A DNA stretch of 64,000 nt from Phytohabitans sp037414955 (GCA_037414955.1 JBBEWH010000030.1:1-64000); one strand, 5' to 3'; counted from the stretch's first letter, positions 24,882 through 35,572 are shown. Notes: a model not told the origin generated them from the sequence alone. A program made the numbers and translations.

Positions 24882-27368
24882 TCATAGGCCGACCCGTTCG
24901 ACGCGCGCGGAGCGGGCGTCCTTGCGGACCTCGAACCGCACCGGCACGCGCTCGGCCAGCGCGCCGACGTGGGTGACCACGCCGACCATGCGATCGCCGC
25001 GCGCGGCCAGATTCTCCAGCGTCGCGGCGACGGTGTCCAACGTGGCCGCGTCGAGCGTGCCGAAGCCCTCGTCGAGCACGATCGACTCCAGGCTGGCCGC
25101 GGTGGTCGACAGGCCGGCGAGCTGCTCGGAGAGGGCGAGCGCGAGCGCCAGCGACGCCTGGAACGTCTCGCCGCCGGAGAGCGTGCGCACCCCTCGACGC
25201 AGCCCGGCGTCGTGGTGGTCGACGACCGAGAAGTCGCCCTTCTCGTGCACCAGCTCGTACTGCCCGGCGGACAGCTCGCGCAGGATCCGCGACGCGCCGT
25301 CGACCAGCGCGTCCAGCGCCTCCTCCAGCAGCCAGCGCTCGAAGTTGTTGGCTCGCAGGTGCCCGGCGAGCGTCTTGGCGACCTGCGCCTCCCGCTCGTG
25401 CTCGGCCCGCTGCTCGCGCAGCCGCTCGGCTTCCTCCCGGCGTTCGGCGAGCCGCCGGTGCTCGCCCTCGGCGCGTTCCACCGCGACCGCGGCGGCGCGC
25501 AGGTAACCGGTACCCGAGGATTCGCTGATCGGGACGGAAGCGTCCGCGAACAGGGCGGCGATCCGGTCCGCGGCGGATTCCATGGCCTGACGCGCCGCGG
25601 ACGCGGCCGAGACCGCGGCGACGCGGTGGTCGGCGCGCGCGGCCGCCTCCGCCGCCGCCCAGGCGGCGAGCGCCGCCCACGCGGACTCCAGGTCGGCGCG
25701 GTCGGCGGCCGGCGGGCCCAGGGCCGCGACCCGGTCGCGGGCGCCGTCGAACTCGACCCACGCCGACCGCAACCGGGCGTCGGCGGCCTCGGCGCCGGCG
25801 CGCGCCCGCCGGTGCGCCTCGCGCGCGGCGCGGACCGCCTTGCCGGCGTCGTCGAGCCGGGCCTGCAGCGCGGCGAGCGCCTCCAACTCGCGGCGCAGCG
25901 CCGCGGGGCCGGGTGAGCCGGCCACCTGCGCGGCCAGCTCGGCCAGCCGCGCGGTGAGCTGATCGTGCTGGGCCCGGGCGCGCTCCAGCGTCCGGTCCAG
26001 CTCGCGAGCCGCCTGGTCGCACTGCGCGGTGCGCTCCGCCGCCCGATCGGCGGCGGCCCGCGCGGACTTACCGGCCGCTTCGGCGGCCGCGACCGCGGAC
26101 CCCTTCCGGGTGGCGGGCACCGTCGCGACCGGTTGCGCGCAGACCGGGCAGGGCTCCCCCACCGCCAGGTGTACGCGCAGCGCGGCGGCCCGGTCAGCGG
26201 TCTGCGCGTCCTGGTACGCCGCCCGCGCCTCCTCCAGCCGCGCGGTCGCCCGCTGTTCCTCGCGACGGGCGGTCTCCAGCGCCTGGACCGCCGACGCGTG
26301 CTCCTGGTCGGCGGCGGCGACCGCCGCGGCGAGCGTCGACGCCTGCCCGCCCAGCTTGTCGTGCTCGGCGTGCGCCGCCAGCCGCAGCTTGAGCCCGGCC
26401 GCGTCGGGCGCGCCGGCCAGCTCGCCGCGCACCCGCTCCTCGTGCTCCTCCGCCTCGGCGACGGCGGTGGCCGCCTCGGTCACGGCGGCGTGGGCGGCGG
26501 CGACCGCGGACGCCACCTCGGCGAGGGCGGCCGGCGGCCGGAGCGCGCCCAGGAGGACGAGCTCGCGGTCGAGCGCGTCGAGCGTGGCGCGGGCGACCTC
26601 GGCGTCCCGCTCGGCGGCGCTCAGGTCGGGGACCGCGGCCTCGACGGCCGTGGCGAGGGCGCGCATCGCGGTGACCCGGGCGACGGCCGCGTCGAACGAC
26701 TCGTCGTCGATGCCGGCTAGCCCTTGGAGCACCTGGTCGACCGCGCCCAGCCGGGCCTCGGCGTGCATGCCGCGGGCGGCGGCCTTCTTCTGGATCTCCT
26801 CGTAGACGTGCAGGCCGAGCAGGTTGACCAGGATCTGCTGGCGGGTGGCCGGCTTCGCGTGCAGGAAGTCGGCGAACTGCCCCTGCGGCAGCACCACGCA
26901 GCTGGTGAACTGCTCGTACGGCAGGCCGACCGCCTCCAGCACCGCCTGGTCCATCTCGCCCGGGGTGCCGGCGAGCACCTCGCCGAGGTCGTCGGGCGTG
27001 AGCCCGGTGTCGAGCTTGGTGGGGTCGAAGCCGGCCGGCATGAGCTGCAACCCGGCGCCGCTGGTGGACACCCGGCCCTTGCCGTCGCGGCGGACCACCC
27101 GGGTGGCCACGTAACGCGCGCCGGCCGACTCGAACACCAACCGCACCCGCGCCTCGGTGGCCGACGGGGCGAGTGCGTTGGCGATGCCCCGGCTGGTGCC
27201 CCAGCGCGGCACCTGGCCGTAGAGCGCGAAGCAGATCGCGTCGAGCACGGTGGACTTGCCCGAGCCGGTGGGCCCGACGAGCGCGAAGAAGTCGGCGTCG
27301 GTGAAGTCGATGCGGGTCTCGTCGCGGAACACCGTGAACCCGGCCATGTCCAGCCGCACCGGTCGCAT
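24882..27368 (-). CDS. sbcC: SbcC/Rad50-type SMC-like ATPase of the SbcCD nuclease
   Basis: 828-residue ATPase that tethers DNA ends and drives the SbcD nuclease. Visible parts in order: Walker A GPTGSGKST (about residues 32-40), Q-loop region VVLPQGQFADFL (about 158), first coiled coil (Ala/Glu/Arg-rich), zinc hook CPVCAQPV (about 410), second coiled coil, ABC signature TLSGGETFQASLALA (about 725) and Walker B ESIVLDEGFGTLD (about 765). It is shorter than E. coli SbcC (about 1050) because the coiled coils are short, which is usual in actinomycetes. ATG at 27368. It lies downstream of sbcD with a hairpin repeat in the gap. Confidence 0.95.
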   Translation of the reverse strand: MRPVRLDMAGFTVFRDETRIDFTDADFFALVGPTGSGKSTVLDAICFALYGQVPRWGTSRGIANALAPSATEARVRLVFESAGARYVATRVVRRDGKGRVSTSGAGLQLMPAGFDPTKLDTGLTPDDLGEVLAGTPGEMDQAVLEAVGLPYEQFTSCVVLPQGQFADFLHAKPATRQQILVNLLGLHVYEEIQKKAAARGMHAEARLGAVDQVLQGLAGIDDESFDAAVARVTAMRALATAVEAAVPDLSAAERDAEVARATLDALDRELVLLGALRPPAALAEVASAVAAAHAAVTEAATAVAEAEEHEERVRGELAGAPDAAGLKLRLAAHAEHDKLGGQASTLAAAVAAADQEHASAVQALETARREEQRATARLEEARAAYQDAQTADRAAALRVHLAVGEPCPVCAQPVATVPATRKGSAVAAAEAAGKSARAAADRAAERTAQCDQAARELDRTLERARAQHDQLTARLAELAAQVAGSPGPAALRRELEALAALQARLDDAGKAVRAAREAHRRARAGAEAADARLRSAWVEFDGARDRVAALGPPAADRADLESAWAALAAWAAAEAAARADHRVAAVSAASAARQAMESAADRIAALFADASVPISESSGTGYLRAAAVAVERAEGEHRRLAERREEAERLREQRAEHEREAQVAKTLAGHLRANNFERWLLEEALDALVDGASRILRELSAGQYELVHEKGDFSVVDHHDAGLRRGVRTLSGGETFQASLALALALSEQLAGLSTTAASLESIVLDEGFGTLDAATLDTVAATLENLAARGDRMVGVVTHVGALAERVPVRFEVRKDARSARVERVGL

Positions 27369-27399
27369 CGCTCGCCTCCCGTTCCCTCGCTTCCCACCC

Positions 27400-27458
27400 C
27401 CATGATCAAGGCGTCCCTCACGTAGCTATAACGACGTGAGGGACGCCTTGATCATGGG
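27400..27458. repeat. CCATGATCAAGGCGTCC hairpin repeat, copy 10
   Basis: Almost perfect hairpin (GTCCCTCACGTAGCT, loop ATA, ACGACGTGAGGGAC) between sbcD and sbcC. Its CCATGA provides the TGA stop of sbcD. Confidence 0.92.
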
Positions 27459-28605
27459 GAGGACACTTCCTCGTACAGCTCGTCGAACAGCTCGCGGACG
27501 CCGTCGTCGGTGTGGCCGCGGCTGTCCAGGTAGTCGGCGAACAGGTCGCGCGGCGACCGGCCGGCCCGCTGCGCGGTGCGCTTGCCGGCCTCCTCGGCCA
27601 GCTCGCGCAGCAGGTCGGGGTCGATGCGCACCTCGACCGCCCGGGGCAGCAGCGCCTGCACCTCCTCGCGCAGCCCGGCGCGCGGCGCCTCCCGGACGAA
27701 CACCCGCAGCCAACCCTCGCCGCCGTCTACTTCGGACAGCTCGGCGAGCGTGCCGCGCACGGTGCGCAGCGGCGTGGCCGCGGTCACCGGCACCTCGCGC
27801 ACCCGCGGCGCGCTGTCGGCCGTCACGTCCACGATGGAGACCGACGGGACGTTCTCCTCCTCGCCGAAGTCGACGGCGAGCGGGCTGCCGCTGTAGCGGA
27901 CATGGCACGGCGCGACCACCTGCTGGGACCGGTGCAGGTGGCCCAGGGCCACGTAGTGCGCGGTGCTCGGGAAGACGGTGGCCGGCACCGCGTATCCCAG
28001 CACGGAATGCGCCTCGCGCTCGCCGCCGCCCATCGTGGCCCCGACCACGGTGAGGTGCGCGGAGACCAGGTTGACCGTGCCCGACCCGAACCCCGCGCAG
28101 AGGACGGCCAGCAACCGTCCGATGTGGTCGGCGTAGGTCTGGGTGGCCTCCGCGGCGGTCAGCTCGTACATCTCCGCGGCGCGCACCGCGTAGCGCTGGG
28201 ACAGGAACGGCAGCGCGACCAGCCGCCACCGCTCGCCGCTCCCGGTCTGGCCCTCGATGAGGTGCTCGGCCGCCGTCTCCCGGACCGTGCCGCGCAGCGC
28301 GACGCCGGCCGCGTCGGCCCACGGGCGCAGCGCGTCGAGCGCCGGCCCGTTGTCGTGGTTGCCGCCGATCGCGACCACCTGCGCGCCGGTGGTGCGCAGC
28401 GCGGACAGCGCCCGGGTGACCAGCTTGGTGGCTTCCGGTGTGGGCGCCGCCGTGTCGTAGAGGTCGCCGGCCACGATCACCAGGTCGGGGCGCTCAGCGC
28501 GGGCGATCTCGACCACCTGCGCGAGCACCTTGATGTGCTCGTCGACTCTGGACTGTCCCTTGAGGACCTTGCCGACGTGCCAGTCGGAGGTGTGCAGGAT
28601 TCGCA

Positions 28606-28606
<1 letters not shown>
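27452..28606 (-). CDS. sbcD: SbcD/Mre11-type exonuclease subunit
   Basis: 384-residue calcineurin-fold nuclease (Mn-dependent 3'-5' exonuclease and endonuclease of SbcCD). Phosphoesterase motifs: MRILHTSDWHVGK at the N-terminus, IVAGDLYDTAAP (about 54), AIGGNHDNG (about 88) and YVALGHLHRSQ (about 217). The ATG at 28606 begins exactly at the first motif and overlaps the herA stop (TGATG), so translation is coupled; longer in-frame starts back to 28750 lie within herA. The C-terminal ~100 residues form the usual cap region. The stop codon belongs to a hairpin repeat. Confidence 0.95.
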
Positions 28607-30360
<1,754 letters not shown>

Positions 30361-30396
30361 CGTGCCTCACCGGTCCGACACCACCTCATCCGACAC

Positions 30397-30446
30397 AAGG
30401 AAGGGCCCCTTGTTATCGCCTTTTGCATAGGAAGGGTCCCTTCCTA
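30397..30446. repeat. AAGGAAGGGCCCCTT-type inverted repeat
   Basis: AAGGAAGGGCCCCTTG and AGGAAGGGTCCCTTCCT flank an AT-rich loop (TTATCGCCTTTTGCAT). It lies between two minus-strand genes: past the 3' end of the upstream reductase gene and before herA. Short AAGGAAGGGGCCC palindromes like this are frequent between genes in Micromonosporaceae. It differs from the CCATGATCA family. Confidence 0.8.
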
Positions 30447-30467
30447 ACACTCAGTGTGTGTGCGCGT

Positions 30468-31235
30468 TCACTGAGTGCGGGTGTAGCGGAGGAGGAGGGT
30501 GTCGTCGGCGGCGAGGGCGTGGCGCAGCGCGAGGCCGCGCGGTGGGCTCGGCGGGCCGGCGATGATGCGGCCCGCCCCCGGGCCGGTGAGCAGCGGCGAC
30601 ACGGTCAGGCAGAGGTCGTCGACGAGGTTTTCGGCGAGCAGCGCGCCGAACAGTTGCGGCCCGCCCTCGGACAGCACGCGGCGCAACCCGCGCTCGCGCA
30701 GCCGCGCCAGACCGGTACCCAGATCGACGGCCTCGTCACCGACGGTGATCACGTCGGCGACGGCGGCCAGCGCGGCGCGGCGGTCGGCCGGGGCGCGGCC
30801 GTGCGTGAGCACGATCGGCCGCACCGGCGCGTCGGCGAACGCGGCCTGCGCCGGGTTCAGGTCGAGGGAAGCGGTGACGACGACCAGCGTGGGGTACTCG
30901 GCCAGGCCGAGATCGCGCCGGCGGGCCCGGCGGCCGGCGTCCAGCCGCAGCGCGCGATAGCCCTCGTGGCGCAGCGTCCCGGCGCCCACCAGCAGGGCGT
31001 CGCACAGGCCGCGGAGCAGCATGAAGACCCGCTTGTCGGCACCGCCCGACAGGCCCGCCGAGAAACCGTCCAGCTCGACCGCGCCGTCGGCGCTGGTGAC
31101 GAAGTTCATCCGCAGGTCGGTCGCGGCATCGCCGGCGGGCGGATCGTGGGCGTACAGGTCGGCGAGGGCCGCGTCGTCGAGCGGCGCGGCGTCGGGGACC
31201 GGCCAGAGCCGGACCAGGGGTCGCGGATCGGTCAT
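30468..31235 (-). CDS. RibD C-terminal-domain (dihydrofolate reductase-like) pyrimidine reductase family protein
   Basis: 255-residue NADPH-dependent reductase fold. Family signs are LRMNFVTSADGAVELDG (about 40), DALLVGAGTLRHEGY (about 82), and LRRVLSEGGPQLFGALLAENLVDDL (about 188), the conserved GG-P segment of RibD-C proteins. There is no deaminase domain, so it is a stand-alone reductase; related proteins serve riboflavin, deazaflavin or unknown pathways. The ATG at 31235 overlaps the stop of a 39-residue Cys-rich gene (ATGA), so the two are co-translated. No other flavin gene is adjacent. Confidence 0.87.
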   Translation of the reverse strand: MTDPRPLVRLWPVPDAAPLDDAALADLYAHDPPAGDAATDLRMNFVTSADGAVELDGFSAGLSGGADKRVFMLLRGLCDALLVGAGTLRHEGYRALRLDAGRRARRRDLGLAEYPTLVVVTASLDLNPAQAAFADAPVRPIVLTHGRAPADRRAALAAVADVITVGDEAVDLGTGLARLRERGLRRVLSEGGPQLFGALLAENLVDDLCLTVSPLLTGPGAGRIIAGPPSPPRGLALRHALAADDTLLLRYTRTQ

Positions 31236-31351
31236 TCGCCCGCTGGACCCGTAACTGGTGGAGTGGGTACCGGGGTACGGTGCTGGCAGTCACACCAGCT
31301 TCGCCCTCGGCATTCGTCGTGTCGCTTGTCGCGGCACGGCCGGCAGATCAT
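31232..31351 (-). CDS. Small Cys-rich protein coupled to the RibD-C gene
   Basis: 39-residue frame starting MICRPCRDKRHDEC and ending PVTGPAGE, with five Cys (residues 3, 6, 14, 20, 22) and His 11 and 24, an arrangement (C-x2-C ... WCDCQH) that suggests a zinc-ribbon-like or metal-binding mini-domain. Its TGA overlaps the ATG of the reductase gene, which argues that it is translated. The ATG lies at 31349-31351. Similar short proteins next to RibD-C genes occur in related actinomycetes, from memory. It may be a metal-binding accessory or a leader peptide for coupling. Confidence 0.7.
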   Translation of the reverse strand: MICRPCRDKRHDECRGRSWCDCQHRTPVPTPPVTGPAGE

Positions 31352-31386
31352 GAGCCAACCCTACGGAATGGGGGATCGCGCACACC

Positions 31387-31932
31387 ATGACCCGCCAGAT
31401 CTACCAGCTCAAGGTGACGCTGGTCGACGTCCGCCCGGCGGTGTGGCGCCGGCTGCTCGTGCCCGGCGGCTTCACGCTCGACCGGCTGCACCGGGTGATC
31501 CAGTACGCGATGGGGTGGCAGGGCTACCACCTGCACTCGTTCGACGTCGACGGCGTCCAGTACGGCGAGCCCGATCCGGATGGCGAGCTGGCGCTGCGGG
31601 ACGAGCTCGACGCGCGCCTGGACACGGTCGCCACGAAGGGTGGCCGGTTCCTGTACACATACGACTTCGGCGACTGGTGGGAGCACGAGGTCGTGGTGGA
31701 GGACGTGCTCGGCGCCGAGCCGGACGAGCGTTATCCGGCCTGTGTGGACGGTGCCCGGGCCTGCCCGCCGGAGGACGTGGGCGGGGCGTACGGGTACGCG
31801 CAGTTCCTCGCCGCGCTGCGCGACCCGGCGCATCGCGAGTACGAGTCGATGCGCGCGTGGTTCGGGCGGCCCTTCGACCCGGAGCACTTCGACGCGGGCG
31901 TGGCGACGACGCTGATCCGCCGCCTGGCCTAG
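31387..31932 (+). CDS. Plasmid pRiA4b ORF-3 family protein
   Basis: 181-residue protein of the PRiA4_ORF3 (IS1096/TnpR-associated) family. The conserved start IYQLKVTLVDVRPAVWRRLLVPG, the HRVIQYAMGWQGYHLHSF segment (about 37-54) and YTYDFGDWWEHEVVVED (about 92) are diagnostic. The family is widespread, often near mobile DNA, and its biochemical role is unknown. The ATG at 31387 is close to the divergent 39-residue gene (35 bases), so the two probably share a promoter region. No transposase is visible nearby. Confidence 0.92.
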   Translation: MTRQIYQLKVTLVDVRPAVWRRLLVPGGFTLDRLHRVIQYAMGWQGYHLHSFDVDGVQYGEPDPDGELALRDELDARLDTVATKGGRFLYTYDFGDWWEHEVVVEDVLGAEPDERYPACVDGARACPPEDVGGAYGYAQFLAALRDPAHREYESMRAWFGRPFDPEHFDAGVATTLIRRLA

Positions 31933-32081
31933 GGTCCCCGATTCCCGGTTTGGCCTAGCGATTTCTCCGTGATATAGAACGGCTTCTGTGAAGCGCTTTG
32001 TGGCGCTTGTCCAGATTTTCCGACCCATTTTCCCTGCTTCATGCCGAAGCTGCGATTTCACCCATGCGGCCAGTAACGAAA

Positions 32082-32095
32082 TGGGAACGCTCCCA
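32082..32095. promoter_or_regulatory. CebR-type operator 1 upstream of cebE
   Basis: TGGGAACGCTCCCA differs by one base from the palindrome TGGGAGCGCTCCCA bound by CebR of Streptomyces. It lies 9 bases upstream of the TTGACA of the cebE promoter. Confidence 0.85.
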
Positions 32096-32103
32096 GTTGG
32101 GTC

Positions 32104-32132
32104 TTGACACCCTAGAAACCTGACGGCAATCT
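32104..32132 (+). promoter_or_regulatory. Probable cebE promoter
   Basis: TTGACA (32104-32109) and CAATCT (32127-32132) are 17 bases apart and lie between two CebR-type operators. The leader to the cebE ATG is about 180 bases. The rest of the 385-base gap (31933-32317) contains no gene. Confidence 0.6.
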
Positions 32133-32134
32133 CA

Positions 32135-32148
32135 TGGGAGCGCTCCCG
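32135..32148. promoter_or_regulatory. CebR-type operator 2 upstream of cebE
   Basis: TGGGAGCGCTCCCG, 13 of 14 bases of the CebR palindrome, begins two bases after the -10 and would cover the transcription start. Confidence 0.85.
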
Positions 32149-32317
32149 GCGGGTGGTGTGGTCAGAACCACACCGGGCACCGTGTGGCGCCAGGCATGCC
32201 GTGTGCGCGGTCGCGTGCCGCGCATGTCAACGAGGCGGCGCAGCGCGCTACCGCGGCGGCGGCGTGCATCAGGCACACCCCCACCACACACATGAGACGA
32301 CCTGAGAGGGGTCAGGG

Positions 32318-33604
32318 ATGAGCGTTACGAGGCGCCGGCGGTTCGCGGCCCTCGCGCTCGCTTCGGTCGCGGTTTTCACCGCGACCGCGTGCGGCGACGA
32401 GGAAGAGGCTCCCGAGGGTGCCAAGCCAGCGAAGCTGGTCGTGGAGACCTTTGGCGAGGCGGGCTACGACGATCTGGTCAAGCAGTACGAGAAGGACACC
32501 GGCATCAAGATCGAGCTGCGCAAGACCGCGCAGCTGAACGAGTTCCGGCCGCGCATCGTGCGCTCCCTGGCGACTGGCAAGGGCGCCGGCGACGTCGTCA
32601 TGCTGGAAGAAGGCATCCTCAACGAGTTCAAGGCCAACCCGGCCAACTGGACCGACCTCTCGAAGCTCGTGGGTGACAAGAGCAGCGAGTACCTGCCCTG
32701 GAAGTACGAGCTGGGCAAGGCGCCGGACGGCCGGCTGATGGGCCTGCCGACCGACGTGGGCAGCCTCGGTCTCTGCTACCGCAGCGACCTGTTCAAGGCC
32801 GCCGGCCTGCCGACCGCCCGCGACGAGGTGACCGCGCTCTGGCCCGACTGGAACGCGTTCATCGCCCAGGGCCAGAAGTACAAGACCGCGACCGGCAAGG
32901 CGTTCATCGACTCGGTGACGCTGGTGACCAACGCGGTGCTGTTCCAGCAGAACGGCGCCGACCTGTTCTACGACAAGGAAAACAACATCATCGCGGACAA
33001 GAGCCCCGCGGTGAAGGCGGCGTGGGACCAGGCCGTCAAGGTCGCGGACTCCGGCATCTCCGCCAAGCTGACCACCTGGTCGGAGGAGTGGAGCGCGGGC
33101 TTCAAGCAGGGCAGCTTCGCGGTCGCCGCCTGCCCGTCGTGGATGCTCGGCATCGTCGAGGGCAACTCCGGCCCGGAGAACTCCGGCAAGTGGGACCTGG
33201 CCGGCGTGCCGGGTGGCGCCGGTAACTGGGGCGGCTCCTGGCTCGGCGTGCCCGAGCAGAGCCAGTACCCCGAGGAGGCGGCCAAGCTCGTCGAGTTCCT
33301 GACCAACGAGAAGGGCCAGGTCGAGGCGTTCAAGAAGAGCGGGCCGCTGCCGACGAACCTGAAGGCGCTGCAGGACCCGACCTTCCAGGCCTACACCAAC
33401 AAGTACTTCAACAACGCCCCGACCGGAAAGATCTTCGGCGAGAGCGTCACCAAGATCCAGCCGACGCACATGGGCCCGAAGCACCAGTCGGTGAAGGAGA
33501 ACGCGCTGGAACCGGCGCTCCGGGCGTACGAGACCGGCCAGGCCAACCAGCAGAAGGCGTGGGAACAGTTCACCGAAGACGCTAAAACCCAAGGCACGTT
33601 CTAG
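32318..33604 (+). CDS. cebE: Cellobiose/cello-oligosaccharide ABC transporter binding lipoprotein
   Basis: 428-residue family 1 extracellular solute-binding protein. The ATG at 32318 follows GAGGGGTCAGGG. Signal peptide with lipobox TATAC (Cys24) gives a membrane-tethered binding protein. The fold marks are VETFGEAGYDDLVKQYEKDTGIKIE near the N-terminus and NWGGSWLGVPEQSQ, with a KAAWDQAVKVADSG hinge. Synteny with cebF, cebG, bglC and cebR, and two CebR boxes upstream, support cellobiose as ligand. A perfect 17-base hairpin follows the stop and probably keeps cebE message above that of the permeases. Confidence 0.9.
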   Translation: MSVTRRRRFAALALASVAVFTATACGDEEEAPEGAKPAKLVVETFGEAGYDDLVKQYEKDTGIKIELRKTAQLNEFRPRIVRSLATGKGAGDVVMLEEGILNEFKANPANWTDLSKLVGDKSSEYLPWKYELGKAPDGRLMGLPTDVGSLGLCYRSDLFKAAGLPTARDEVTALWPDWNAFIAQGQKYKTATGKAFIDSVTLVTNAVLFQQNGADLFYDKENNIIADKSPAVKAAWDQAVKVADSGISAKLTTWSEEWSAGFKQGSFAVAACPSWMLGIVEGNSGPENSGKWDLAGVPGGAGNWGGSWLGVPEQSQYPEEAAKLVEFLTNEKGQVEAFKKSGPLPTNLKALQDPTFQAYTNKYFNNAPTGKIFGESVTKIQPTHMGPKHQSVKENALEPALRAYETGQANQQKAWEQFTEDAKTQGTF

Positions 33605-33625
33605 CCCCCACACGGAACCTGCCTT

Positions 33626-33663
33626 GCCTCGGTGACGCCCGGGCGACCGGGCGTCACCGAGGC
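33626..33663 (+). terminator. Intra-operon hairpin between cebE and cebF
   Basis: GCCTCGGTGACGCCCGG and its exact complement form a 17-base stem closed by a GCGA (GNRA) tetraloop, with no U-run. In ABC operons such stems after the binding-protein gene act as partial terminators or 3'-end stabilisers, giving more binding protein than permease. Confidence 0.8.
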
Positions 33664-33746
33664 CTCTCCGTGACGCCGCTCCCGCCGGCCCACATCGGTC
33701 GCCGTCGACGCCGGCCCCGTCGGTCGCTGTACGAGAAGGAACACCC

Positions 33747-34718
33747 ATGAGCCTGTCGGCCACCAAGGCCCCCCCACCCGCGGGTGGCGCGCCACCCCGA
33801 CACGCCGAGCCGAGGCGGGGTATGGCCCTCCGCCTGGCCCGACTCGACATCAAGTACTCCCCGTACCTCTACGTGGCGCCCTTCTTCGTGCTGTTCGGGA
33901 TCTTCGGCGCCTACCCGATGTTCTGGACGCTGTGGATGTCCCTGCACGACTGGGACCTCGTCGGCTCGCACACCTTCATCGGGCTGGACAACTACGTCAA
34001 CCTGCTCTCCGACAAGTACTTCTGGAACGCGCTCAAGAACACCGTCGGGATCTTCGTCATCGCCACGGTGCCGCAGCTGGTGCTCGCGCTCTTCCTGGCG
34101 AACCTGCTGAACCGCCCGTTCCTGCGGGCGAAGACGTTCTTCCGGATGGCCATCTTCGTACCGAACGTGGTCTCGGTCGCGGCCGTCGCGATCGTGTTCG
34201 GCATGCTGTTCCAGCGCGACTACGGCGTGATCAACTGGGGGCTGGATCTGGTCGGCATCGACCCGATCGACTGGCGCCGGGAGAGCTGGAGTTCCTGGAT
34301 CGCGATCGCGACCATGGTCGACTGGCGCTGGACCGGCTACAACACGCTGATCCTGCTGGCCGGTATGCAGGCGATCCCGCGTGACCTCTACGAGGCGGCC
34401 GCGCTCGACGGCGCCAACGCGTGGCGCCAGTTCCGGACGGTGACGCTGCCGATGCTGCGGCCGACGTTCGTGTTCGTGGTGATCCTGTCGACCATCGGCG
34501 GGATGCAGCTCTTCATCGAGCCCTTGATCTTCAACAACGGCAACATCCGCGGCGGCACCCAGCGCGAGTTCCAGACCGTGGCGATGTACATGTTCGAGAA
34601 GGGCATCACCAACCTGAACACCGCCGGCTACGGCGCCGCGGTGGCGTGGGCCCTCTTCCTGCTCATCCTGATCGTGTCGGTGCTGAACTTCGCGATCACC
34701 CGCCGTACGGTCAAGTGA
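33747..34718 (+). CDS. cebF: Cellobiose ABC transporter permease, first subunit
   Basis: 323-residue integral membrane protein with six predicted helices (first at about residues 38-62) and the ABC-permease EAA loop EAAALDGANAWRQFRTVTLPML (about 215-236) that contacts the ATPase. A short Pro/Ala-rich cytoplasmic N-terminus precedes helix 1. It lies 11 bases before cebG. No ATPase gene is in the operon; Streptomyces ceb systems share the MsiK ATPase encoded elsewhere, and the same is expected here. Confidence 0.92.
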   Translation: MSLSATKAPPPAGGAPPRHAEPRRGMALRLARLDIKYSPYLYVAPFFVLFGIFGAYPMFWTLWMSLHDWDLVGSHTFIGLDNYVNLLSDKYFWNALKNTVGIFVIATVPQLVLALFLANLLNRPFLRAKTFFRMAIFVPNVVSVAAVAIVFGMLFQRDYGVINWGLDLVGIDPIDWRRESWSSWIAIATMVDWRWTGYNTLILLAGMQAIPRDLYEAAALDGANAWRQFRTVTLPMLRPTFVFVVILSTIGGMQLFIEPLIFNNGNIRGGTQREFQTVAMYMFEKGITNLNTAGYGAAVAWALFLLILIVSVLNFAITRRTVK

Positions 34719-34729
34719 GGAGAGACGCG

Positions 34730-35568
34730 ATGATCTCTGGTTCGAAGCGTCTCTGGCGCACCAGCCCGCTCACCTACGTCGCGCTCGTCCTCGCGCTGCT
34801 CTCGTCGATCTACCCGCTGTACTACATGATCATCATCGCGACCCGCAGCCTCGACGCGATCAACGACGTGCCGCCGCCGTTCACGCCGGGCGGCGCGTTC
34901 GGCGACAACTTCCAGCGGGTGCTCGACAACGACCTGGCCAACTTCACCAAGGGTTTGATCAACTCGATCATCGTCGCCTCGGTGGTGACCATCTCGGTCG
35001 TGCTGACCGGCTCGCTCGCCGGGTTCGCGTTCGCCAAGCTGAAGTTCCGGGGGCGCAACGCGCTGCTGCTGGTCATCGTCGGCACCATGATGGTGCCCAC
35101 CCAGCTCAGCATCATCCCGTTGTGGGACCTGATGTACACCTTCGGGTGGTATGACTCCTTGCAGGCGGTGACCATTCCGTTCCTGGTCAGCGCGTTCGGT
35201 GTGTTCATGATGCGGCAGTACGCCACGCAGGCGATCTCGGACGAGCTGATCGAGGCGGCCCGGGTCGACGGGTGCTCCACCTGGCGCATCTACTGGAACG
35301 TGGTGCTGCCCGCGCTCCGCCCGGCGGCCGGGGTGCTCGGCCTGCTGACGTTCATGCAGACCTGGAACGAGTTCATCTGGCCGTACGCGATCCTGACGCC
35401 GGAGAACCCGACGCTGCAGGTCTCGCTCGCCACCCTGTCGTATGCGTACTACACCGACTACTCCATGGTGTTCGCGGCCACCGCGGTCGGTACGGCACCA
35501 TTGATCATCGTGTTCATCCTGTTCGGCCGCCAGATCATCGGCGGCATCATGGAAGGTGCAGTCAAAGC

Positions 35569-35572
<4 letters not shown>
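34730..35572 (+). CDS. cebG: Cellobiose ABC transporter permease, second subunit
   Basis: 280-residue permease with six helices starting at about residue 15. The EAA loop is EAARVDGCSTWRIYWNVVLPAL (about 175-196). The ATG at 34730 follows GAGGAGAGACGCG and directly follows cebF; a longer in-frame start inside cebF was rejected. Its TGA overlaps the GTG of bglC (GTGA), so transport and intracellular hydrolysis are co-translated. Confidence 0.92.

Noticed and set aside
25965..26720. Long plus-strand open frames opposite sbcC, and similar long frames opposite most genes
   Set aside because: They are shadows of high-GC codon bias. The minus strand encodes a motif-complete SbcC; the opposite frames have no ribosome sites, domains or sensible composition.
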